A stretch of 13,075 bases of DNA from RGIG3872 sp045660245 (lineage in GTDB: Bacteria; Bacillota; Clostridia; Christensenellales; UBA1242): NCBI GenBank assembly GCA_045660245.1, contig JAZRDJ010000089.1:1-13075 (forward strand), read 5' to 3'. Of the stretch, positions 7,233 to 13,011 are shown piece after piece; within the stretch, counting starts at the first letter, position 1; every line of letters begins with the position of its first letter. Below the pieces are notes generated by a model that saw only the letters and a list, made by a program, of their open reading frames with translations, ran no database searches and was not told where the DNA came from. Position numbers and translations under genes: made by a program.

Positions 7233-8687
7233 ATGAAAAGATATATCATTGGTTTGGACGCTGGAACCACAAGCGTGAGAAGCGTTGTTTATGACACAAA
7301 AACAAACAGGATTGTTGCACTGAAACGTGCAAAGATCAGACAATATTACCCACAAAAAGGCTGGGTTGAACAAGACGCAGAAGAAATCTTTTTCATGCTC
7401 AAAAACACACTGGAAGACGTCATTGCCGAAATGGACGTTCCCCTTTCACAGTACATCGGTGTGGGACTCACAAACCAGCGTGAAACCATCGTTGCTTTCA
7501 ACAGAGAATCCGGCAAGACCTCACACAAAGCAATCGTGTGGCAAGACCACAGAACAAACGACTTTATTGAATCTATCCCTCAAAAGATAAAAACAAAAAT
7601 CAAAGAAAAAACAGGTCTCATTCCAGACGCTTACTTTTCTGCAAGCAAAATGAGATGGCTCAAACAAAATGTAAAAAGAGTTCAAGATCTGGACACATCC
7701 GGCAAACTATGGATTGGCACACTCGATGCATATCTCACTTGCAAATTCACTGGCAAATTCGTGACTGACACAACCAATGCATCAAGAACAATGCTTTTCA
7801 ACATTCACACCCTTGACTGGGACGATGAACTCTTGAAGTACTTTGGAATTTCAAGACAAAATCTCCCAAAAGTGATTTCAAGCAGTGAATTTATCGGTGA
7901 AATTCGAGAAATTGGACTCCCATTGCTCTCAATCATCGGTGACCAACAATCAAGCCTTGTTGGCAATGGTTGCATCAAAAGCGGAATGGCAAAAAACACT
8001 TATGGCACTGGTTGTTTCATCATGCTCAACACCGGAAACAAACCCGTTGCTTCAAACAAAATCCTTTCAACCGTGGCTTATACCATTGGCAATCAAACAA
8101 CATATGCACTTGAGGGAAGTATTTTCAGTGCTTGTTCAGCGCTCAATTGGACAAAAGAAAATTTGGATATAGCCGAAGACTTTGAGGGGCTCGACAAAAA
8201 GATCAAAGCACTCGGTTCAAACCATGGCGTATATTTTGTTCCTGCATTCACTGGCCTTGGATCGCCATACTGGAACGCTCATTCAGAGGCAATTATCTCG
8301 GGCATCACCTTTGACACCAACAAATATCACATCATGCGTGCGGTTTATGAAAGCATGGCATACAACACAAAAGCCATCATTGACGAAATGACAACATCAA
8401 ACAAACTGGTCTTGAACGAACTTCGAATTGATGGTGGTGGTAGCAAATCAAAATTCCTCGCATCATTCCAAGCAGACATGCTTGATGCAAACGTCGTGAC
8501 TGGTGATTCAAGCGAGGCCACGGTTTTGGGATGCATTTATCTCGCGGGACTTTCAGCAAAAGTGTTTGATTTAAGCCAAATCGAAAAACTCACTGCCCCA
8601 CGTGTCACCTTTGCCCCAACCATGGACAAATCAACCAGACAAAAACTTTATGCCGGTTGGAACAATGCAGTCAAAAAAACAATATAA
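7233..8687 (+). CDS. glpK: Glycerol kinase
   Basis: ATP-dependent phosphorylation of glycerol to glycerol 3-phosphate. The 484-residue FGGY-family protein is slightly shorter than the usual ~500. It starts with IGLDAGTTSVRS (phosphate-binding loop), and has LTNQRET, IVWQDHRT, the glycerol-kinase signature TTNASRTMLFNIHTLDWD, GDQQSS, YGTGCF, and a C-terminal RIDGGGSKSKFLASFQADML matching the second FGGY signature. The segment before GDQQ (SSSEFIGEIREIGLPLLSIIGDQQ) is shorter than in Enterococcus GlpK and lacks the His that HPr of the PTS phosphorylates there, so that activation route is probably absent. It diverges from the glpA operon across a 116-bp shared control region; no glycerol facilitator gene is present in this window. 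Confidence 0.95.
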   Translation: MKRYIIGLDAGTTSVRSVVYDTKTNRIVALKRAKIRQYYPQKGWVEQDAEEIFFMLKNTLEDVIAEMDVPLSQYIGVGLTNQRETIVAFNRESGKTSHKAIVWQDHRTNDFIESIPQKIKTKIKEKTGLIPDAYFSASKMRWLKQNVKRVQDLDTSGKLWIGTLDAYLTCKFTGKFVTDTTNASRTMLFNIHTLDWDDELLKYFGISRQNLPKVISSSEFIGEIREIGLPLLSIIGDQQSSLVGNGCIKSGMAKNTYGTGCFIMLNTGNKPVASNKILSTVAYTIGNQTTYALEGSIFSACSALNWTKENLDIAEDFEGLDKKIKALGSNHGVYFVPAFTGLGSPYWNAHSEAIISGITFDTNKYHIMRAVYESMAYNTKAIIDEMTTSNKLVLNELRIDGGGSKSKFLASFQADMLDANVVTGDSSEATVLGCIYLAGLSAKVFDLSQIEKLTAPRVTFAPTMDKSTRQKLYAGWNNAVKKTI

Positions 8688-8710
8688 CAAAACAAATAAC
8701 ACATTCAAAA

Positions 8711-8743
8711 AAAATACCAAAGCATCGCAGGCTTTGGTATTTT
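8711..8743. terminator. Bidirectional intrinsic terminator between glpK and the XRE gene
   Basis: A perfect 13-bp stem AAAATACCAAAGC (8711-8723) / GCTTTGGTATTTT (8731-8743) with a 7-nt loop. It has an A-tract on the left and T-rich sequence on the right, so it can end both glpK (stop at 8685-8687) and the converging XRE gene (stop at 8757). Confidence 0.85.
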
Positions 8744-8756
8744 ATTTTGGTCTTTT

Positions 8757-8966
8757 TTAATCTTCAAGTCCAAGAATATAGTCAACACTAACTCTGAACA
8801 TGTCAGCAAGGAAAATAAGGGTCTGAAAATCAGGTTCAACAATCCCAGATTCCCACCTTGAAATTGTCGCGCCAGTCACGTTCAAAACCTTTGCGAGAAC
8901 TTCTTGGTTCATACCCTTTTCGTTTCGTAGTTCTTTGAGAATTTTTCCAAATTTACATTTTCTCAT
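8757..8966 (-). CDS. Small XRE-family (Cro/CI-type) HTH transcriptional regulator
   Basis: A 69-residue protein consisting almost only of one HTH_3 domain: FGKILKELRNEKGMNQEVLA, then VTGATISRWESGIVEPDFQT (recognition helix region around ATISRWE), then LADMFRVSVDYILGLED. There is no sensor or oligomerisation domain. I choose the ATG at 8966. A frame-extending TTG at 8972 directly abuts a perfect -10 box and could hardly be inside the transcript. No Shine-Dalgarno precedes the ATG. It is monocistronic, converging with glpK. Its target is unknown: it could repress itself or the neighbouring loci. Two tandem 10-bp repeats upstream are candidate binding sites. Confidence 0.88.
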   Translation of the reverse strand: MRKCKFGKILKELRNEKGMNQEVLAKVLNVTGATISRWESGIVEPDFQTLIFLADMFRVSVDYILGLED

Positions 8967-8972
8967 ACTCAA

Positions 8973-8978
8973 ATTATA
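8973..8978 (-). promoter_or_regulatory. -10 box of the XRE gene; probable leaderless start
   Basis: A perfect TATAAT on the minus strand (8978-8973) lies 6 nt (TTGAGT) before the ATG at 8966, so transcription should start at or next to the ATG. No clear -35 is present at 15-18 nt spacing, which suggests a factor-dependent or weak promoter. Confidence 0.6.
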
Positions 8979-9022
8979 GACTTATTGAAAAAATTAAACT
9001 CGGGGTTTACAATATGCGTAAG

Positions 9023-9042
9023 CGAAATTTGTCGAAATTTGT
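9023..9042. repeat. Tandem 10-bp direct repeat upstream of the XRE gene
   Basis: CGAAATTTGT occurs twice without a gap (9023-9032 and 9033-9042). The period is about one helical turn, so both copies would face the same side of the DNA. It lies roughly 57-76 bp upstream of the predicted XRE transcript start. The flanks also contain a loose TTTACAA / TTGTAA dyad (9006-9012, 9039-9044). Confidence 0.6.
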
Positions 9043-9063
9043 AACATGCCCAATTTTACTCAC

Positions 9064-9095
9064 AAAAAAAGCCTTGCAAAAATCTGCAAGACTTT
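9064..9095 (-). terminator. Intrinsic terminator of the thioesterase-YhhN operon
   Basis: In minus-strand RNA the stem pairs the complement of 9085-9095 with that of 9068-9078: eleven pairs including one G-U, with a 6-nt loop, running into seven U residues (A-tract at 9064-9070). It follows the YhhN stop codon by about 30 nt. In the plus direction it has one mismatch and a poor T-tract, so it acts mainly on the minus strand. Confidence 0.8.
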
Positions 9096-9125
9096 GGTTG
9101 ATCTGTTGAAAAAAAGTTGAAAATT

Positions 9126-9818
9126 CTAGATCAAAAACAAACTTGAAGCAATCATGATTTGTCCCCAATAATACAAGATATGGTTTAGAGAAGTGAGAAA
9201 TTTGCTGTCTGCTTTTCCTCCAAAATATTGAGTTGAGAGCACGAGGTCAGACACAAAAATGAGTGTGATTCCCGAAGCAAATGTCCAAAGATATGGAACA
9301 TAGCAAGAAAGAATTATTGAATAAGCCGACATAAATGTCAAAATGAGAGTATACGCAAGTGTCTGATAAAAGAATTTGCCAAAATCAAGTTTCATTGGCT
9401 TTGAAAGAAGCATAATCAAAAGTGTGAGAATCAAGGCAATTGCAAGCGCAATGATCATGATTGTTCCAGATTTGCCGAGTCCGATTGATAGACAAGAACT
9501 TGCAACAAAATAGAAAATGTGACCAATTCCAAAAGCAAGCATTCCACTGTTGAGATAAATATTTGCATGTTCTTTGTACATAACCTTGTTGTCAAGAACA
9601 ATGTCACCAATGAGTCCACACACAAGACCGAGCATCACAAACATGGCATAAGCATCAAACCCATTGTTCATGATCCCAAACATTCCCATCAAAATGAACG
9701 CAAATGATGCCAAACTCTTTGTTACCACGGCATATGCCCCACCGACAGTGGTGCGCACCACCAAGAACAATATTGTGAGCAACAAACTCACTCCTCCCAA
9801 AACATAACATAAAGTCAT
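9126..9818 (-). CDS. YhhN-family integral membrane protein (lysoplasmalogenase family)
   Basis: A 230-residue, almost wholly hydrophobic protein with about eight predicted membrane segments. YhhN/TMEM86 signatures are visible: LVCGLIGDIVLDNK, then LAFGIGHIFYF, and near the end ASGITLIFVSDLVLS and NHILYYWGQIMI. The two conserved Asp (in GD and SD) are the presumed active-site acids of the family. Characterised members (TMEM86B and some bacterial homologues) hydrolyse the vinyl-ether bond of lysoplasmalogens; whether this one does is inference, though plasmalogens are common in anaerobic Firmicutes. It is second gene of an operon: the upstream stop codon lies 14 nt before the ATG and overlaps its AAGGAGAA ribosome site, so expression is probably coupled to the thioesterase. 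Confidence 0.82.
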   Translation of the reverse strand: MTLCYVLGGVSLLLTILFLVVRTTVGGAYAVVTKSLASFAFILMGMFGIMNNGFDAYAMFVMLGLVCGLIGDIVLDNKVMYKEHANIYLNSGMLAFGIGHIFYFVASSCLSIGLGKSGTIMIIALAIALILTLLIMLLSKPMKLDFGKFFYQTLAYTLILTFMSAYSIILSCYVPYLWTFASGITLIFVSDLVLSTQYFGGKADSKFLTSLNHILYYWGQIMIASSLFLI

Positions 9819-9832
9819 AATTGTTTTTCTCC

Positions 9833-10378
9833 TTATTTTTTTAATTTTTCACACAAAGACGCCAATTCTTTGTCATTGTGCAATATTACGTCTACCGGCA
9901 GTTTTGTGTCGTCTCTGAACCAGTCTTCATCAGAAAATCCTTCCGCAATTTTTGAAATGTCCATCTTGACATAAGTTGCCTCACCAGATGCCACCAGTTC
10001 TCCACTTTGTGTTTCAAGAATAGCAACACCTTTGAACAGTCTTGAAGTATTGCAAGTGAGTTTTGCAAAACATTTCAACGTTTCACCAATCGGTGTTGGC
10101 TTTGTATATCTAATTTTGAGTTCACCAGTCACTCCCCACGCATCAGGATTTCCAATTTGAACAGCACGTCCAATGGTTTCATCAATGATAGAAGATACCA
10201 TTCCCCCGTGCATACGCCCTGGATAAGATTGATGCTCATCTCTTGGCTCAAATATCCCCACGAGAATTTCATTTTCACACTCAAAAAATTTTGCCCGCAA
10301 AGAAAAAGGATTTCTTGTTCCACAAACCACACAGTCACGACTTACATTTTGAACAACATTCACCTTGATTTTTTGCAT
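9833..10378 (-). CDS. PaaI-type hotdog-fold acyl-CoA thioesterase
   Basis: A 181-residue single-domain hotdog protein. The N-terminal CVVCGTRNPFSLRAKF (Cys16, Cys19) is a signature of the PaaI/THEM4-like branch. The catalytic stretch RMHGGMVSSIIDETIGRAV contains HGG at 57-59 and Asp66/Glu67 on the hotdog helix. LKIRYTKPTPIGETLKCFAK and SGEATYVKMD complete the fold. It is expected to hydrolyse acyl-CoA or acyl thioesters in the cytoplasm; the substrate cannot be read from the sequence. The C-terminal ~35 residues after the hotdog domain are charged and unassigned. The ATG at 10378 has AAGGAGAA about 6 nt upstream. It is first gene of an operon with the YhhN protein, controlled from a promoter overlapping a 16-bp palindrome. 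Confidence 0.85.
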   Translation of the reverse strand: MQKIKVNVVQNVSRDCVVCGTRNPFSLRAKFFECENEILVGIFEPRDEHQSYPGRMHGGMVSSIIDETIGRAVQIGNPDAWGVTGELKIRYTKPTPIGETLKCFAKLTCNTSRLFKGVAILETQSGELVASGEATYVKMDISKIAEGFSDEDWFRDDTKLPVDVILHNDKELASLCEKLKK

Positions 10379-10393
10379 GAACTTTTCTCCTTG

Positions 10394-10409
10394 ATTACAC
10401 TAGTGTAAT
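10394..10409. promoter_or_regulatory. Perfect 16-bp palindromic operator candidate
   Basis: ATTACACTAGTGTAAT is an exact palindrome lying on the -10 region of the thioesterase operon promoter and ending 15 nt before its ATG. Its size and symmetry suit a MarR- or TetR-type dimeric repressor. No such regulator is encoded in this window. Confidence 0.65.
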
Positions 10410-10431
10410 ATTTTTTGTTCAAACTTGTCAA
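10405..10431 (-). promoter_or_regulatory. Promoter of the thioesterase-YhhN operon
   Basis: On the minus strand a perfect TTGACA (10431-10426) is followed after 15 nt by TATTAC (10410-10405), which lies inside the palindrome. An alternative is TTGAAC with 17 nt to TGTAAT, also covering the palindrome, but this would start transcription almost at the ribosome site. Either way the palindrome would block RNA polymerase when bound. Confidence 0.55.
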
Positions 10432-10460
10432 ATATAGCGCGCAATTTTTCTTGACTAAAT

Positions 10461-10489
10461 TTGACAAAAAAGCATATCATGAAAATAAT
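10461..10489 (+). promoter_or_regulatory. Promoter of the UPF0200-like kinase gene
   Basis: TTGACA (10461-10466), 17-nt spacer, AATAAT (10484-10489). A second overlapping pair, TTGACT (10451-10456) with 18 nt to TATCAT (10475-10480), is also plausible. GAGGTGAT (10503-10510) serves as ribosome site for the ATG at 10514. Confidence 0.6.
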
Positions 10490-10513
10490 AATAATTTTCT
10501 GTGAGGTGATGCT

Positions 10514-11062
10514 ATGCCAAAAATTATTGCAGTTGTTGGAATGTGCGGATCTGGGAAATCCGTCGCGGTCGAAGAATTTGAAAAACGCGGTTTCAAAAAA
10601 GTTTACTTTGGTTCTGCTACCATGAACGTTCTTGAAAAACGAGGACTACCAATCAACGAAGAAAATGAAAGAAAAGTACGCGAAGAACTCAGAGCCAGTG
10701 GTGACAAAGGAATTTACGCAAAAATCTTTTTGCCAGAAATCAGAAATCTCTTCGATACAGGACACGATGTTGTGATCGAAAGCCTCTACTCTTGGTCAGA
10801 GTACAAGTGCATCAAAGATGAGTTTGGCGACAATTTTGAGGTTCTTGCAATCATCACAAATACTGCTTTGAGACGAAAAAGACTTGAAACCCGTAACTTC
10901 AGACCAATGACACAACAAGAATCTCTCTCTCGTGATTATGCTGAAATCGAGAACATTGAAAAAGGCGGGCCAATCGCCATCGCGGACTACAACATTTTGA
11001 ACAACTCAACCAAAGAAGACCTCGAAAAATCACTCAAAGAATTCATCAATACAATTCTCTAA
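10514..11062 (+). CDS. UPF0200-like P-loop nucleotide kinase (dephospho-CoA kinase-related)
   Basis: A 182-residue P-loop protein. Walker A GMCGSGKS is at residues 9-16, directly after the first strand. FKKVYFGSATMNVLEKRG, EENERKVREELRASGDKGIYA, then VVIESLYSWSEYKCIKDEFG, a lid-like RRKRLETR, and a final ADYNILNN match the order of motifs I know from the archaeal UPF0200 family of NMP-kinase/CoaE-like proteins. True CoaE is somewhat larger and has a different substrate region, so I do not call it dephospho-CoA kinase. Substrate unknown; it is expected to be cytoplasmic. It is monocistronic with its own promoter, divergent from the thioesterase operon, and ends at a shared terminator. Confidence 0.78.
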   Translation: MPKIIAVVGMCGSGKSVAVEEFEKRGFKKVYFGSATMNVLEKRGLPINEENERKVREELRASGDKGIYAKIFLPEIRNLFDTGHDVVIESLYSWSEYKCIKDEFGDNFEVLAIITNTALRRKRLETRNFRPMTQQESLSRDYAEIENIEKGGPIAIADYNILNNSTKEDLEKSLKEFINTIL

Positions 11063-11085
11063 ACTCCCCAAAATAATATTCCAAA

Positions 11086-11126
11086 CAAAAAAAGACAGCA
11101 CAACTTTTCATGTGCCGTCTTTTTTT
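11086..11126. terminator. Bidirectional intrinsic terminator
   Basis: GACAGCACA (11094-11102), 8-nt loop, TGTGCCGTC (11111-11119): nine positions with one mismatch (a G-U pair when read on the minus strand). It is flanked by an A-tract (11087-11093) and a T-tract (11120-11126). The stem plus both tracts serves the kinase gene and the converging membrane-protein gene. Confidence 0.85.
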
Positions 11127-11135
11127 CTGCTTATA

Positions 11136-11975
11136 TTATTCTCTTGCGTCTGTCGAATCTTTTTTCTCAGGTATCAATTCTTCTGCCTTGTCATTTTCAT
11201 CTTGAGTTTTTTTACTTCCATCATCTGCCACATCAGATTGTTCGCCATCTGTTGCATCTTCTGGTGAAAGATCTTCCTTAATCAATTTTTCTGGTTTTGG
11301 AAGTGGCGAAAAATCAAACTTGAGTTTGCCATCATCACTCAAAATCAGTTTATCATAAGCCCAAATCAAATACCCAAGTCCAGTGAAAAGCACCATGAAC
11401 ACCAAGACGTAAATCATCACCATTCCATACCCCAATGCGTGCGCATCAAAAAAGTAATATGGATATTCAAGCACACCAGAGCCCAAAACGACTTCACCAC
11501 GAACAAGAATGAGCAAAACATAGATCGCTGGCATTATCCCTGCAAAAAGCGGAGCCCAAACATTGACTGATCTGTGCTTTGAAAAAAGTAAATAATCGAC
11601 AACAAACATGATTGGACAAATCACGTGCAAAATCAAACTTTGCCAATTCATCCAATATTCTGCTGAAAATGGATTTGAGAGCATTGTGTTGTATGCAAAA
11701 AATGTGATTGAAATCAAAATGCAAACACAAAACCTGAAAAGCGGTGCTTGATCAGTGACCCCCTCCTTTTCACCTTTTTTGTAATCACGCGCGCTATAAC
11801 ACAAAAGCGCAATCATTGTGAAAAAACAAATATAGTTGCTGATGTTTGTGAAATAAACATACCAGTTTGGATTGTATTTACCTTCAAATGTTCCAAAAGT
11901 CGCGAGCACACCAACAAATGCAATCACGAGATAAATACTTCTGAAAATAATTTGAGCCTTTCTATTTTGAACCAT
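11136..11975 (-). CDS. FAR-17a/AIG1-like (Pr6Pr-type) integral membrane protein with acidic cytoplasmic tail
   Basis: A 279-residue protein with about six membrane segments in residues ~10-210, then a hydrophilic, acidic, low-complexity tail (~225-279, rich in D, E, K and S). Family-like motifs: VYFTNISNYICFF (Thr43), WQSLILHVICPIMFVVDYLLF (His117), and YPYYFFDAHALGYG. In human AIG1 and ADTRP a membrane Thr and His form the catalytic pair that hydrolyses fatty-acid esters of hydroxy fatty acids; Thr43 and His117 occupy comparable places, but bacterial homologues are uncharacterised as far as I know. The tail is not part of the family core. The ATG at 11975 has AGGAGAA 5 nt upstream. It has its own promoter, so it need not depend on the upstream flavoprotein gene. 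Confidence 0.7.
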   Translation of the reverse strand: MVQNRKAQIIFRSIYLVIAFVGVLATFGTFEGKYNPNWYVYFTNISNYICFFTMIALLCYSARDYKKGEKEGVTDQAPLFRFCVCILISITFFAYNTMLSNPFSAEYWMNWQSLILHVICPIMFVVDYLLFSKHRSVNVWAPLFAGIMPAIYVLLILVRGEVVLGSGVLEYPYYFFDAHALGYGMVMIYVLVFMVLFTGLGYLIWAYDKLILSDDGKLKFDFSPLPKPEKLIKEDLSPEDATDGEQSDVADDGSKKTQDENDKAEELIPEKKDSTDARE

Positions 11976-11995
11976 AAATTTCTCCTACACAATCA

Positions 11996-12025
11996 ATTAT
12001 ATCACCACAATGGCAAATTACACAA
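11996..12025 (-). promoter_or_regulatory. Promoter of the AIG1-like gene (extended -10)
   Basis: On the minus strand a perfect TATAAT (12001-11996) is preceded by TGA, giving an extended -10. TTGTGT (12025-12020) lies 18 nt further upstream. The predicted leader is only about 14 nt but includes the ribosome site TAGGAGAA. Confidence 0.65.
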
Positions 12026-12066
12026 ACAACTTTGAAACAAAGTCAAAACTTTTTTAAAAACAAAAT

Positions 12067-12960
12067 TTATTTGTTGATTTTTTGTTTATTTAAAAAATTA
12101 ATTACAGATAACCCTGCCTTCATTCCATCTGCCACAGCTTTTGCAATTTGATACGGCGCACCAATCATATCACCACAAGCAAAAACACCTTCAACGTTTG
12201 TCATCATGTTGTCGTCCACTTTGACATGGCCTTGCGAGTCAATGACAATCCCCAGAATTTTTGAAATTGCATTGTTGTCAAAATCGCCTTCTGCCACAAA
12301 AAGTCCATCAAACTCTTCATGCGATCCATCAGCAAAACAAACTTCAATCAATCGTTTTTTGCCTTTTTTTATACCCAAAATCTTGTTATTATTAATTTTT
12401 GTGATGGTTTTTGGCAATTTTTTTGACGATTTTGCATTTGTGAGCAATGTTATGTCATCCGTTACATTCAAAAGATGCTCAAATTCTGCAAAAGCATATT
12501 CCTTGTCCCCCAAAACAGCCACTTTTTTGCCTCGATAAAAGTATCCGTCACAAAGAGCGCAAAAACTCACGCCACTTGCTTCGGGCAATTCAAACTCTCC
12601 TTTTTTCTCTATTGCCTTTCCCATTGCAAGAATAAGTGATTTTGACATGAACCGGTTTTCTGCACTTGAAACCACAACATCATTTGTTTCATAATCAATC
12701 GCAACAGATGAAACAACACATTCCTTCACATTTGCCCCCAACTTTTTCAATTGATCAACACCAATTCCCATGAGCGACTTTCCATCGATTGCTCCCACGC
12801 CATAAAAGTTTTCAATTGTTTTTGCATTCCCTAGCGATCCAATATCTGGTGTGTGCAAAACAAGAACACTTTTGTTCGCACGCACCAAATACAGCCCTGC
12901 CTGCACACCAGCAGGCCCAGCGCCAATTATTATTACATCATAAATTTTTTGATTTGCCAT
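12067..12960 (-). CDS. Thioredoxin-reductase-like flavoprotein lacking canonical NADPH motifs
   Basis: A 297-residue protein of low-molecular-weight thioredoxin reductase architecture. FAD motif GAGPAG is at 13-18, the redox pair CALC (Cys134, Cys137) in the TrxR context SFCALCDGYFYRGKKVAVLG, and a C-terminal FAD motif VEGVFACGDMIGAPYQIAKAVADG. The pyridine-nucleotide half is atypical: where TrxB has GxGxxA it reads VLGDKEYA (second Gly replaced), and where TrxB has HRRxxxR it reads TNAKSSK. Loss of both motifs is described for ferredoxin-linked thioredoxin reductases of clostridia (FFTR) and other NADPH-independent relatives, so the electron donor may not be NADPH. No thioredoxin gene is adjacent. 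The ATG at 12960 has AAAGGAAA about 8 nt upstream. Confidence 0.85.
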   Translation of the reverse strand: MANQKIYDVIIIGAGPAGVQAGLYLVRANKSVLVLHTPDIGSLGNAKTIENFYGVGAIDGKSLMGIGVDQLKKLGANVKECVVSSVAIDYETNDVVVSSAENRFMSKSLILAMGKAIEKKGEFELPEASGVSFCALCDGYFYRGKKVAVLGDKEYAFAEFEHLLNVTDDITLLTNAKSSKKLPKTITKINNNKILGIKKGKKRLIEVCFADGSHEEFDGLFVAEGDFDNNAISKILGIVIDSQGHVKVDDNMMTNVEGVFACGDMIGAPYQIAKAVADGMKAGLSVINFLNKQKINK

Positions 12961-12983
12961 AAATTTTATTTCCTTTATCTTAT

Positions 12984-13011
12984 ATTATCACAAACCTCAG
13001 CAACCTGTGAA
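12984..13011 (-). promoter_or_regulatory. Candidate promoter of the thioredoxin-reductase-like gene
   Basis: On the minus strand, TTCACA (13011-13006) is followed after 16 nt by GATAAT (12989-12984). Both boxes match five of six consensus bases. The leader would be about 18 nt and contain AAAGGAAA. Confidence 0.55.

Noticed and set aside
8970..8972. TTG as start codon of the XRE gene
   Set aside because: It lies directly against the TATAAT box, upstream of any likely transcript start. The ATG two codons later gives a normal family N-terminus.
12029..12043. ACTTTG-AAA-CAAAGT hairpin as terminator of the thioredoxin-reductase-like gene
   Set aside because: The stem is only 6 bp, low in GC, and not followed by a real T-tract on the minus strand. 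Read-through into the AIG1-like gene is possible.
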